Positions 1 through 6,875 of a stretch of 12,531 bases of DNA are shown here, in pieces. Source of the DNA: an uncultured Lachnospiraceae bacterium (GTDB lineage: Bacteria; Bacillota; Clostridia; Lachnospirales; Lachnospiraceae). Numbering within the stretch: the first letter of the stretch is position 1; each line of letters begins with the position of its first letter. The translations under genes and the position numbers were made by a program. The stretch lies in the NCBI GenBank assembly GCA_910578115.1, contig CAJTPO010000073.1, positions 1 to 12,531 of the forward strand, written 5' to 3'. The notes below the pieces were generated by a model. The model saw nothing but the letters and a program-made list of their open reading frames with translations. It did not search any database and was not told the origin of the DNA.

Positions 1-1
1 G

Positions 2-1009
2 TTATTCCCGACTGATTTGGGAAGCCCACAGGGTTCGGCTATCTCACCGACTATCTGTAACATGGTGTTAGACGGTCTGGAAGTCCGTATTAAAAAGAAA
101 TACCACAAAACAAAAATAAATGGGAAAGCATATTTTCCGAAAGTGAACTTTGTGCGTTATGCTGATGATTTTATTGTCACCGGCGAAAGCAGGGAGATTT
201 TGGAAAATGGCGTGCTTCCCATTATCCGGGAATTTCTGTCAGAAAGAGGGTTGGAGCTGTCGGAAGAAAAGACAGTCATTACCCATATCGAAGACGGATT
301 TGATTTTCTCGGAAGCAATATAAGGTGGTACAAAGACAAACTTCTGACTAAACCGTCCAAAAAGAATTATAAAGCCATAGTGAGCAAAATAAGGGAGATA
401 ATCAAGAAAAATCCGTCCATGAAGCAGGAAGATTTGATACGGAAACTGAATCCGGTTATCCGTGGGTGGGTGAATTTCCAGAAATATAATGTTTCCTCAC
501 AGGCATTTGAAAGATTCGATTTTGACGTATGGAGATGCCTGTGGCAATGGTGCAAACGGAGACACCCTAAAAAGAGCCATAAATGGATAGCAAAGAAATA
601 TTTCAGACGGGTTGGCACAAGAAGCTGGACATTCAGCATCAAAATGTCTGATTCGTTTGAACTCAATCTGATATATGCCACGGATACCAATATCGTAAGA
701 TGGCTGAAAACAAAATCAGAAGCGACGCCATTTGACAGCAGGTTTACAGGATATTTTGAAGAGAGAGATACGGAGAGAATGTTTCGTGAAATCAAAGGCA
801 GAAAGAAGCTGAATGCCCTCTACAAAGCACAGAATGGTATTTGCCCTATATGCGGCGGTGCTATCACTGTAGAGAAAGGGTACAGAATCCATGAAGCCAA
901 GGGGAATGATTATAAGATAACAAGAATCTTAGTAGACGCAAGCTGTCACAGAAAACTGCATTACTCAAAAGAAGTTGTTGAACCGGCTCTGGTGACACAG
1001 GGCTTATAA
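2..1009 (+). CDS. ltrA: Group II intron reverse transcriptase/maturase (LtrA-type), 5'-truncated by window
   Basis: The enzyme splices its host intron and reverse-transcribes it during retrohoming. The frame is open from the left edge (Leu-Phe-Pro-Thr-Asp before GSPQGSAISP), so the true start lies upstream; the TTG at 17 is not a start. Visible in order are the GSPQG motif of reverse transcriptase block 4, the catalytic YADD of block 5 (encoded at about 158-169), a thumb/maturase X region with the typical LNPVIRGWVNFQKY motif (about 446-490), a basic DNA-binding stretch, and an HNH-like C-terminus with CPICGG and SCHRKLH. In HNH-type maturases a His-His pair usually sits between the two Cys motifs; here it reads His-Glu and the segment is short, so the endonuclease may be weakened. 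The stop codon lies 6 bases before domain V, the usual arrangement. Confidence 0.93.
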   Translation, partial: LFPTDLGSPQGSAISPTICNMVLDGLEVRIKKKYHKTKINGKAYFPKVNFVRYADDFIVTGESREILENGVLPIIREFLSERGLELSEEKTVITHIEDGFDFLGSNIRWYKDKLLTKPSKKNYKAIVSKIREIIKKNPSMKQEDLIRKLNPVIRGWVNFQKYNVSSQAFERFDFDVWRCLWQWCKRRHPKKSHKWIAKKYFRRVGTRSWTFSIKMSDSFELNLIYATDTNIVRWLKTKSEATPFDSRFTGYFEERDTERMFREIKGRKKLNALYKAQNGICPICGGAITVEKGYRIHEAKGNDYKITRILVDASCHRKLHYSKEVVEPALVTQGL

Positions 1010-1015
1010 GTGCTT

Positions 1016-1090
1016 GAGCCGTGTGAGGGGAAACTCTCATGCACGGTTCTTAGAGGGGAAGGCGGTAGTAATACCGCTGACCTACTCGAC
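1016..1090 (+). ncRNA. Group II intron domains V and VI
   Basis: Domain V spans 1016-1049. It starts GAGCCGUGUGAGG, has a GAAA tetraloop and closes with CACGGUUC, matching the highly conserved catalytic hairpin. Domain VI follows at 1053-1087: GAGGGG pairs with CCU-A-CUC, leaving A1084 bulged as the likely branch-point adenosine, and a distal stem pairs GCGGUA (1062-1067) with UACCGC (1072-1077). An intact domain V and a bulged branch-point A suggest that the ribozyme end of the intron is functional, although the rest of the RNA is outside the window. Confidence 0.88.
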
Positions 1091-1444
1091 CATAATGACC
1101 TGCTGGAGCTGGCCCTGAACCACCTGCACCACGAATCCCTTACGCCGCATTTTTTCTTATCTCTTTCAAGGACTGTTCCTGCAGTCTGCACGGGGATCGA
1201 AAAGGATATGGCAGACTGTGAAAAGGCCTGTGCCAGATACCACCGCTGCAGCAATATAGCCGAAGCAAATGACAGGAGCAGGCAGTGGGAGACACTGGCC
1301 TCCCTGATTTCCATGCACAACAATGGCGGCTGTACCTGCGGCAAGGATGACAGCGGCATGGAATGCCCGGCGGCAAAATACCTGAAAGGCACCTGGGATA
1401 TCAGCGAATTCTTCCATCTGGAAGACAGGAAGGAGGCGGCATAA
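1091..1444 (+). CDS. Hypothetical protein, 3' exon of an intron-interrupted gene
   Basis: After the inferred intron end the frame reads His-Asn-Asp-Leu-Leu-Glu-Leu and stays open to a TAA at 1442-1444, giving 117 residues of exon-encoded C-terminus. The same frame runs backwards into intron RNA from a GTG at 1010, which is not a real start. The 5' exon lies beyond the left edge. The protein has a helical start (LLELALNHLHH), a Cys-rich middle with GGCTCGKDDSG, and ends EDRKEAA. I do not recognise the family. A start at ATG 1208 inside the exon is possible but has a poorly spaced SD (AAAAGG almost touching ATG). The next gene follows after one base, and its SD lies inside this gene, so the two are translationally linked. 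Confidence 0.6.
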   Translation, partial: HNDLLELALNHLHHESLTPHFFLSLSRTVPAVCTGIEKDMADCEKACARYHRCSNIAEANDRSRQWETLASLISMHNNGGCTCGKDDSGMECPAAKYLKGTWDISEFFHLEDRKEAA

Positions 1445-1445
1445 G

Positions 1446-2039
1446 ATGTCAAATATCTGTATGGACACTGTGGTTTTTTATGCCGCATCGGAAGGGCAGG
1501 AAAAAGGGCTTGCCGCACTGCGCAGTTCCATCGCATCCTGTTACCCGGCCGGGGCATCGGCCAACGATATCAGGCTCTGCCGGATATTCGAGCAGAATAA
1601 CATCCCAACGGACGGTTTGAACCTACGCAGCGATGTGGTGGATACTACCCTTGCCGGAGACGAACACATCACCCTGTACTGCGACTCTGCATGGAGTCCC
1701 ATGTATGAAGCGTACTTATGCCTCGCAGGCCATTTCGGTGTGAGTTTTGAACTGCAGGCGGAGGAATCCGGATGCGACGTATATATCAACACCGATATAA
1801 ACGGGACGTACCTGCCTACCCACTATAGGGCATATCTTTCAGAAAGGCCAAAGGACGGCTCCCTGGATGCTCTCTTTGACGATGCAGACGGGGATACGGA
1901 TCTCTATTTTGATTCGGAAGCTGACCTGCTCCGGTGGTTTGCGGAATGCGGAGGCATTGTCGCAGACTCCGCCCAGGCACTGCAGGACATCCTGGATGCT
2001 GATTATGTCTCCATCCATGAATTTGTAAACCCATATTAG
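1446..2039 (+). CDS. Hypothetical protein, possibly YubB ferredoxin-like domain
   Basis: A 197-residue protein with a clear AGGAGG at 1431-1436, nine bases before ATG. It is rich in Asp and Glu and has no signal peptide or membrane segment. A central region (about residues 80-115), with SAWSPMYEAYLCLAGHFG and then ESGCDVYINTD, resembles the W-SP...la.. pattern of the YubB ferredoxin-like domain found in plasmid- and ICE-encoded proteins of unknown role. This is a resemblance by eye, not a proven assignment. The C-terminal third is strongly acidic (DALFDDADGDTDLYFD). It sits in a run of small co-directional genes typical of conjugative element accessory regions, and probably shares their transcript. 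Confidence 0.72.
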   Translation: MSNICMDTVVFYAASEGQEKGLAALRSSIASCYPAGASANDIRLCRIFEQNNIPTDGLNLRSDVVDTTLAGDEHITLYCDSAWSPMYEAYLCLAGHFGVSFELQAEESGCDVYINTDINGTYLPTHYRAYLSERPKDGSLDALFDDADGDTDLYFDSEADLLRWFAECGGIVADSAQALQDILDADYVSIHEFVNPY

Positions 2040-2054
2040 AAGGAGGGACAGGAA

Positions 2055-2609
2055 ATGGCACTTTATAAAAAGCTGGATCTGTGGTCCATATATGAGAGCC
2101 TGGACAAAATGATGGACTACTGCTACAACGGAAATGAAAAAGACAGCCCTTACTGGGATCATTACTGCGACCAGATCAATGAATTATGCAACATGGCGGC
2201 TGACCTGTATACAGAGTTGGATGAGATTAAGAGCAGGCTCTGGTACCAGATGCCCGCCAAAAAGATTGCCTTTTGTGATGAGGACGACTGCAGCCAGACG
2301 GCGACTGCATGGTTCAACACTGCGGCCGCAATGTTAGCCGATACTGACATGACGGAACTGCTGGAACACGAGAATATTTACTGCGCAGATGAATGGACGG
2401 AAAAGCAGAAACGGATCTCTGCCCTGGGCAGGCTGACCAAACAGCAGCAGATGTTCCTCTATACGGAAGTCACCGGCTTCATCACCCGGTACCTGGAACT
2501 GTCCGCAGCATTTGATACCATCGAAGCCGTCATCACTGAACTGGATTACCACCAGTCCGCCATGAAAGGCAAAGATGGCGTCACGTTCCCGCAGTCAGCA
2601 TACGTTTAG
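2055..2609 (+). CDS. Hypothetical protein, 184 aa, probably all-helical
   Basis: Start ATG at 2055 is supported by AGGAGGG at 2041-2047, directly after the previous gene's TAG (2037-2039). The 184-residue product is predicted from composition to be largely alpha-helical and cytosolic: long stretches such as YESLDKMMDYCYNG and TRYLELSAAFDTIEAVI show helix periodicity with many Trp, Tyr and Met. No catalytic motif, signal sequence or transmembrane segment is visible. I do not recognise the family. It is the third of five co-directional genes upstream of the terminator at 3681 and, with its strong SD and good coding character, is very likely expressed. Confidence 0.75.
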   Translation: MALYKKLDLWSIYESLDKMMDYCYNGNEKDSPYWDHYCDQINELCNMAADLYTELDEIKSRLWYQMPAKKIAFCDEDDCSQTATAWFNTAAAMLADTDMTELLEHENIYCADEWTEKQKRISALGRLTKQQQMFLYTEVTGFITRYLELSAAFDTIEAVITELDYHQSAMKGKDGVTFPQSAYV

Positions 2610-2656
2610 GACAATATAGAAAGATAGGATTATAAATAAACAACAAGGAGGCTCTT

Positions 2657-3400
2657 ATGTATATCACTACATCAACTTACGGGGGCATAGACTGGCATGA
2701 CTCCCGCACCATATACGAACAGTTAAAAATCGGTGGTTCTTACAATATCAGGGCGAATGATGTTCCGCAAGCCATCGCAGATGACATTGCCAAAGATTTC
2801 CCCTATGTGGAGAACATCCGGGAAAAGATACTGCAGGCGCTTTCCGGAAAAACCTGCTTCCAATTTGCAATCAAGGAGGAGGAAACGGACAATGAAGGGA
2901 ATGTAACCTATAAGGACTGCGAAACCAGTGAATCTGACGGTCAGACCTGTCTGGAGCGGGAAGCTGTCTTTGATGGCAGCAAACGGACATTCCGCCGGGA
3001 GTACGCTTTCGGACAGGTTTCCTACATTACAAGCTACCATGTTGAAGATATCCCGGACGACCAGATTGGCTATATTGTTACGGAAGATTTCCTTGCCCCA
3101 TTCAAAGGCGCTCCAATGGTACAAAGGCTGTACCATGACATCTTTGATGATGAGGATGCCGCACAATGCTATGCCGACGACCTCAAACTGCATGCATCCG
3201 GCTATCCAACATCCATTGTTACTTTCCTTGTATGCAATAAAGGGAATGTGACCCAACAGGAATGGTATCAGCAGCAAAAGGAAGCCATGCAGCTGATGGA
3301 AGAAAAAGAGCAAACGTATCTGGATGACAGTTTCCGCATCTTTGTCAAATCCCATATAGAAAACCTGAAAAAGTTAGAATGCAGAAAGGAAGCCGCATAA
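2657..3400 (+). CDS. Hypothetical protein, 247 aa
   Basis: ATG at 2657 follows AAGGAGG at 2645-2651. A 47-base gap separates it from the previous stop, the largest in this gene run, but I see no convincing promoter there. The protein begins MYITTSTYGGIDWHDS, has an acidic middle (EEETDNEGNVTYKDCETSESDG) and a Gln/Glu-rich helical C-terminus from about residue 205. No membrane segment or catalytic motif stands out, and the family is not recognised. Its stop TAA overlaps the ATG of the next gene (TAATG at 3398-3402), so the two are translationally coupled. Confidence 0.75.
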   Translation: MYITTSTYGGIDWHDSRTIYEQLKIGGSYNIRANDVPQAIADDIAKDFPYVENIREKILQALSGKTCFQFAIKEEETDNEGNVTYKDCETSESDGQTCLEREAVFDGSKRTFRREYAFGQVSYITSYHVEDIPDDQIGYIVTEDFLAPFKGAPMVQRLYHDIFDDEDAAQCYADDLKLHASGYPTSIVTFLVCNKGNVTQQEWYQQQKEAMQLMEEKEQTYLDDSFRIFVKSHIENLKKLECRKEAA

Positions 3401-3651
3401 TGCAAGATAAAAAAGAGAATATAAAATGTTCCGGATGCCGGCACTGCAGCGGACTTCGTCGAGTGGGCAACACAAGGACAAGCTTCACCTGCTCCCATCC
3501 CGACCAGGACTATATCCAGAACTATTTTACTGAAAAAAGAATGCAGAAAATGCCCGGTTTCCTTGGATACGGGGCAAGATATTCGGATGCCGTCCCTGTC
3601 AAGACGGCGCCTGCATGGTGCCCTGAGAAAAAGGCACCAAAAGAAAAATAA
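3400..3651 (+). CDS. Small cysteine-rich (zinc-ribbon-like) protein, 83 aa
   Basis: I place the start at ATG 3400, overlapping the previous stop as TAATG with AGAAAGGA ten bases upstream. An in-frame ATG at 3379 lies inside the upstream gene with no SD. The protein has CSGCRHC at residues 10-16 (CxxCxxC), a fourth Cys in SFTCSHP (residue 31) and a fifth in PAWCPEK (residue 74), consistent with metal binding. The middle contains MPGFLGYGARYSD. Small proteins of this look are common in Firmicutes mobile elements, but I know no assigned function. It is the last gene of the first operon; the terminator at 3681-3720 follows. Confidence 0.75.
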   Translation: MQDKKENIKCSGCRHCSGLRRVGNTRTSFTCSHPDQDYIQNYFTEKRMQKMPGFLGYGARYSDAVPVKTAPAWCPEKKAPKEK

Positions 3652-3680
3652 AACAGGCAATGCCCACTTTAGAAGCAACC

Positions 3681-3720
3681 GGGGAGATGCAGCTTATGCT
3701 GTGTCCCCCCTTTTCCTTTT
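3681..3720 (+). terminator. Intrinsic terminator of the first operon
   Basis: GGGGAGATGCAGC pairs with GCTGTGTCCCC around a TTAT loop (about 12 pairs, one A-C mismatch), followed by extra C bases and TTTTCCTTTT. The U-rich tract lies only on the plus-strand side, so it stops transcription of the hypothetical genes before the convergent DUF6088 gene. Confidence 0.85.
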
Positions 3721-3739
3721 AGATAAACCATGCCGTCTT

Positions 3740-4363
3740 TTATACAGGAGCATATTCCACCCCCGTCTCATAAATCGCCTTATATATTTTCAACGGATAA
3801 TTTGTAAGGAACCTGTCCACTAATGCTTTCGTAAGGGCATGCTCCCTGGCGTAACCTGTAAGAATCCGCCCGCAGACCTCCGGCTCCTCCTCAGCGCATT
3901 TCTCCAGATCCTTCAGGCAGTCCAGAAACTGCAGGACAGCCACGTTTTCATCCGTGACCTCCACCACAGGACATCTCAAGATATACTTCCGGTTCTTTAT
4001 TGTAAGCTCCCTGACCTGTGCCGGCGCATAATTGCTGGTTATCTCCTCCGTAAGCGGAACCTGCGTGGACAGCCCCATACGGTTCGCCAGGGTATATCCT
4101 GAATAATACCCTACCCTTCTTCCCCTGCGCCTGACATATTTATGGAGTGCAACCGTATCCGCTGTCAAAGCCATCTTTTCCCCGAAAATATCTGTTTTCG
4201 GGAAGTAATATATCCCTGCTTCAAACCTGCAAAGGATGCCGTCATCCGTAAGCCGCTTTAAGTGATACCGCAGGTTTTCTTCCGATAATCCCGGAATGGA
4301 AATATCCCCGGCAAAGATTGGTTCACCCTGTTCATAATTCCCCTGCAGGTATTCATACAGCAT
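3740..4363 (-). CDS. DUF6088 family, AbiEi-antitoxin-like regulator (solitary)
   Basis: A 207-residue protein with an N-terminal winged-helix-like region (residues about 10-57: GLSEENLRYHLKRLTDDGILCRF, then GIYYFP) and the diagnostic block RRGRRVGYYSGYTLANRMG (residues 79-97) followed by LSTQVP. I recognise this as DUF6088, related to the AbiEi antitoxin/transcriptional repressor of type IV AbiE systems. The start is ATG at 4363, eight bases after AAGGAG. An in-frame GTG at 4372 overlaps that SD and cannot be used. No AbiEii nucleotidyltransferase toxin gene is present nearby, so it is a solitary regulator here. It is transcribed from a near-consensus promoter at 4410-4438 and is divergent from the ligA operon, whose promoter region carries an inverted repeat it might bind (inference). 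Confidence 0.85.
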   Translation of the reverse strand: MLYEYLQGNYEQGEPIFAGDISIPGLSEENLRYHLKRLTDDGILCRFEAGIYYFPKTDIFGEKMALTADTVALHKYVRRRGRRVGYYSGYTLANRMGLSTQVPLTEEITSNYAPAQVRELTIKNRKYILRCPVVEVTDENVAVLQFLDCLKDLEKCAEEEPEVCGRILTGYAREHALTKALVDRFLTNYPLKIYKAIYETGVEYAPV

Positions 4364-4409
4364 GACATCCACTCCTTTCGTTTTGTAAATTATTCTTTTA
4401 CTTATTGTT

Positions 4410-4438
4410 AGTATATCCGGAAATTAAAATTCTGTCAA
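4410..4438 (-). promoter_or_regulatory. Promoter of the DUF6088 gene
   Basis: On the minus strand TTGACA (4438-4433) and TATACT (4415-4410) are separated by exactly 17 bases, a near-perfect sigma-A promoter. It would start transcription near 4403, leaving a leader of about 40 bases before ATG 4363. Confidence 0.85.
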
Positions 4439-4498
4439 TGAAAAGAAATGGCAAATGCTATCCTCATATAAAGTCTCATCTACATTTCAATACTTTAT

Positions 4499-4540
4499 AC
4501 AATATATAGTATTTAATATTTGACTTATCCCATATATTGT
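4499..4540. promoter_or_regulatory. Inverted repeat (candidate operator) at the ligA-side promoter
   Basis: ACAATATA (4499-4506) and TATATTGT (4533-4540) form a perfect 8-bp inverted repeat with centres 34 bp apart, about three helical turns. One arm is upstream of the -35 hexamer and the other lies between -35 and -10 of the forward promoter. The region is AT-rich, so chance occurrence is possible. The placement fits an operator for a repressor, perhaps the divergent DUF6088 protein. Confidence 0.4.
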
Positions 4541-4548
4541 GCTATCAT
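4520..4548 (+). promoter_or_regulatory. Forward promoter of the ligA leader
   Basis: TTGACT (4520-4525) and TATCAT (4543-4548) are separated by 17 bases, a good sigma-A-type promoter. Transcription should start near 4555 and enter the hairpin-rich leader upstream of ligA. It is the only clear forward promoter I see between the terminator at 3720 and ligA. Confidence 0.7.
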
Positions 4549-4613
4549 AAATTTGTTATTGAATTTTGTGCAGTTCCAGAACGAAAAGCACACGCTGTTT
4601 AAGTTTGTACGGA

Positions 4614-4660
4614 GTCAGAAAGTATAAAGTGCAGGACACTTTACGCCTTCTGGCTTTTTT
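4614..4660 (+). terminator. Intrinsic terminator 1 in the ligA leader
   Basis: GTCAGAA pairs with TTCTGGC (4648-4654); an AGTA/CGCC internal loop follows, then TAAAGTG pairs perfectly with CACTTTA around a CAGGA loop. TTTTTT follows at 4655-4660. It lies about 60-105 bases downstream of the inferred transcription start, before any gene. Confidence 0.8.
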
Positions 4661-4711
4661 GTGTCTGTAAAGCACCTCTTTACAGGCTGTCATACAGCAT
4701 ATCTGTACGCA

Positions 4712-4762
4712 GGCAGGAATGACTACGGCAAGAACAGGCCGTTATCATCTCCTGCCTTTTTT
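4712..4762 (+). terminator. Intrinsic terminator 2 in the ligA leader
   Basis: GGCAGGA (4712-4718) pairs with TCCTGCC (4750-4756); inner stems ATGA/TCAT and ACGGC/GCCGT extend it, and TTTTTT follows at 4757-4762. It sits 75 bases before the ligA start, in the same direction, so ligA expression needs readthrough or antitermination unless another promoter lies within those 75 bases; I see none. Confidence 0.8.
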
Positions 4763-4836
4763 CGTTCAAGGAAGGAGGCCGGAAACAGGAATTCACAGAT
4801 CCAATGGCAAACTAAAAAAGAAAAGAGGTAAAACGA

Positions 4837-6861
4837 ATGTCACAAGCAACAGAACGTATCCATGAGCTGGTAGACAAACTCAACCGCTACCGCCACGAAT
4901 ACTACAATGAAGATGCACCCAGCGTATCCGATGCCGTCTATGACCATCTCTATGATGAGCTGGCGCGTGCAGAGAAAGAAACAGGGATCATCTTAAGCAA
5001 CTCCCCCACCCAGACGGTGGGCTATAAGGCTGTCAGCAACCTGGAGAAGGTACGGCACCGCATCCCGCTGCTCTCTCTGGATAAAACCAAGATGGTGAGC
5101 GATTTGGCTTCTTTTGCCAAAGACCATGCCGCTCTGCTCATGCTGAAGCTGGACGGCCTGACCGTAAAGCTCGTTTACGAGGATGGGAAACTTGTGGAAG
5201 GCTCCACCAGGGGCGACGGCGATGAAGGGGAACTTATTACCCACAACGTAGCCGCCTTCCGGAATGTGCCGCTGTCCATCCCGTATAAGGGGCACCTTGA
5301 ATTATCAGGCGAGGGATTCATCCATAAGAGCGATTTTGAACGTCTGAAGGATACTCTTGCAGGAAGCGATGGAAAACCCTACCGCAATGCAAGGAACCTT
5401 GCCTCTGGCTCTATCCGGTGTCTGGATGCAAACACCTGCAGGGAACGGGAAATCAGCTTTTTTGCCTTCAATATCCTTGCAGGCATGGACAAATTTGAGG
5501 ATATAAGGGACAGCCGCAGCGCACTGCTGCTTTCCATGATTGATTTCGGTTTTGGAATCTGTCCTTTTGTGCCGGTTCCGGCAGGCGCCTCCACAGAAGA
5601 AATTGAAAAGCAGATCCGGAACCTGCAGGACCTTGCGGAGGCTTCGGACATTCCCATCGACGGGATGGTGCTGCGGTATGACAGCCTTTCCTATTCCGCA
5701 GGTCTCGGCAGGACAGCGCGCTATTATAATGATGGCATTGCCTTCAAGTTTGAGGATGATGTTTATGAAACAATCTTCCGCTCCATTGAATGGCAGACCG
5801 GACGCAGCGGCGAAATCGCACCTGTTGCTGTTTTTGACACAGTGGAGATTGACGGCTGTGAGGTCTCCAGGGCAAGCCTCCATAACCTGACCTTCATCAA
5901 AAACCTTGAACTGCACCCCGGATGCCGCATCCTGGTATCCAAACGGAACATGATCATCCCCCATGTGGAGGAGAACCTTGACCGTGGCGCATATGAAGAC
6001 ATGGTGCCGGATACCTGCCCCTGTTGCGGGCAGCCCACACGCACCTATTCCAGGACCGGTGACAAGGGACGCATGGTGGAGACCCTCCACTGTGACAATC
6101 CTGAATGCGGCAGCCGTATCCTCCAGCGCTTCGTCCACTTTGCGGAAAAGAAAGCCATGAACATCAGAGGGCTTTCTGAGGCAACGCTGGACCAGCTCAT
6201 CCGGATCGGCGCCTTAAAAGGCTATCAGGATTTATACCACCTTGACCGCTACCGTGAGGAGATTACCGCACTGGAGGGCTTCGGGAAGAAATCCTATGAA
6301 AACCTGATCGCTTCCATCAATGAGAGCCGCAACACGACATTTGTGCGCTTTGTGGTGGCAATGGACATCCCCCTGATCGGCAGGACTGCCAGCAGGATAC
6401 TGGACAGGCATTTCCACGGCAGCCTGCGGGAACTGCAGCTGGCCGCACTGGACCGCTTTGACTTTACCTGTCTTGACGGGATCGGTGATATCATGAGCAG
6501 CAGCCTCCATAAGTGGTTCCGCAGATCAGACCACCTTTTGTTATGGTGCAGCTTACAAAAAGAATTAAACTTTGAAAATGGTTTGGATGCACAGGCATCC
6601 GGAGAGGAGAACACTATGAACGGAACAAATAACAAATTTGCAGGATGCACTATCGTAGCCACAGGGAAACTGAAGAATTTCACCCGTGACGGCATCAATG
6701 CCAGGATCATCAGCCTCGGTGCCATGCCCGGCAGCTCCGTCACCAAAAAGACGGATTACCTGATCTGCGGTGAAAAGGCAGGAAGCAAGCTGGCAAAGGC
6801 GCAGCAGCTCGGTGTAAAGATCCTGACAGAACAGGAATTTTTAGAGATGTTGCCTGCATAA
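4837..6861 (+). CDS. ligA: NAD+-dependent DNA ligase, divergent element-type LigA
   Basis: Seals nicks in duplex DNA using NAD+ as adenylate donor. The 674 residues match full LigA length. In order: domain Ia with YYNEDAPSVSDAVYDHLYDEL (22-42); adenylation motif LKLDG with catalytic Lys104; STRGDG (123-128); motif III LSGEGF (156-161); NARNLASGSIR (184-194); motif IV IDGMVLR (274-280); motif V IAFKFED (301-307); an OB-fold region; four zinc-finger Cys (394, 397, 419, 424); helix-hairpin-helix repeats (about 445-555); and a C-terminal BRCT domain (about 600-674). Departures include Arg280 where motif IV normally has Lys, Ser in place of Arg in motif III (usually RGE), and LLSLDKTK for the usual MLSLDN. 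This suggests an element-owned paralogue rather than the housekeeping enzyme. The SD AGAGG (4823-4827) is modest. Expression depends on passing two leader terminators. Confidence 0.95.
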   Translation: MSQATERIHELVDKLNRYRHEYYNEDAPSVSDAVYDHLYDELARAEKETGIILSNSPTQTVGYKAVSNLEKVRHRIPLLSLDKTKMVSDLASFAKDHAALLMLKLDGLTVKLVYEDGKLVEGSTRGDGDEGELITHNVAAFRNVPLSIPYKGHLELSGEGFIHKSDFERLKDTLAGSDGKPYRNARNLASGSIRCLDANTCREREISFFAFNILAGMDKFEDIRDSRSALLLSMIDFGFGICPFVPVPAGASTEEIEKQIRNLQDLAEASDIPIDGMVLRYDSLSYSAGLGRTARYYNDGIAFKFEDDVYETIFRSIEWQTGRSGEIAPVAVFDTVEIDGCEVSRASLHNLTFIKNLELHPGCRILVSKRNMIIPHVEENLDRGAYEDMVPDTCPCCGQPTRTYSRTGDKGRMVETLHCDNPECGSRILQRFVHFAEKKAMNIRGLSEATLDQLIRIGALKGYQDLYHLDRYREEITALEGFGKKSYENLIASINESRNTTFVRFVVAMDIPLIGRTASRILDRHFHGSLRELQLAALDRFDFTCLDGIGDIMSSSLHKWFRRSDHLLLWCSLQKELNFENGLDAQASGEENTMNGTNNKFAGCTIVATGKLKNFTRDGINARIISLGAMPGSSVTKKTDYLICGEKAGSKLAKAQQLGVKILTEQEFLEMLPA

Positions 6862-6875
6862 AAAGGAGGTTCTGT

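Larger units (their letters stand above)
1..1090 (+). mobile_element. Group II intron, 3' part (5' end outside window)
   Basis: The stretch contains the C-terminal part of an intron-encoded protein followed at once by a recognisable group II domain V and domain VI. The intron therefore runs in from the left edge and ends near position 1090, where the sequence reads CTCGAC before the exon. The exact 3' splice site could be off by a few bases; I chose 1090 because bacterial group II introns typically end in AY. Downstream sequence from 1091 continues as an open coding frame to 1444, so the intron sits inside a gene. The 5' end, exon-binding sites and most of the reverse transcriptase are not visible. 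Confidence 0.9.
4555..4836 (+). promoter_or_regulatory. Structured leader RNA of the ligA operon
   Basis: About 280 bases from the inferred start to the ligA ATG contain, in order: a small UGUGC/GCACA stem (about 4567-4592); terminator 1 (4614-4660); a perfect 8-bp hairpin CUGUAAAG/CUUUACAG (4665-4685); a 5-bp hairpin GCUGU/ACAGC (4686-4698); and terminator 2 (4712-4762). Parts of terminator 1 (CACUUUA, 4637-4643) can instead pair with UGUAAAG (4666-4672), so alternative folds exist. After terminator 2 comes an orphan AAGGAGG (4772-4778) with no start codon at a usable distance, then a 3-codon ATG-GCA-AAC-TAA (4804-4815). I recognise no known riboswitch class. It could be an attenuation leader or a source of short RNAs of about 100 nt. 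Confidence 0.55.

Noticed and set aside
1010..1090. Extension of the 1091-1444 frame back to a GTG at 1010
   Set aside because: These bases are intron domains V and VI; the open frame there is coincidental.
3379..3399. Upstream ATG for the 83-aa Cys-rich protein
   Set aside because: It lies inside the preceding gene without an SD; ATG 3400 has an SD and the TAATG overlap.
4364..4372. GTG start for the DUF6088 gene
   Set aside because: The GTG overlaps the AAGGAG ribosome-binding site, while ATG 4363 is spaced eight bases from it.
4804..4815. Three-codon leader peptide before ligA
   Set aside because: The nearest strong SD is 25 bases away, so translation is doubtful; mentioned only as part of the leader.
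5305..6138. A long open frame on the minus strand inside ligA (277 codons)
   Set aside because: It lies opposite a clearly recognised ligase; no SD and no family resemblance. The other long antisense frames (for example 2723-3355) are the same kind of shadow.
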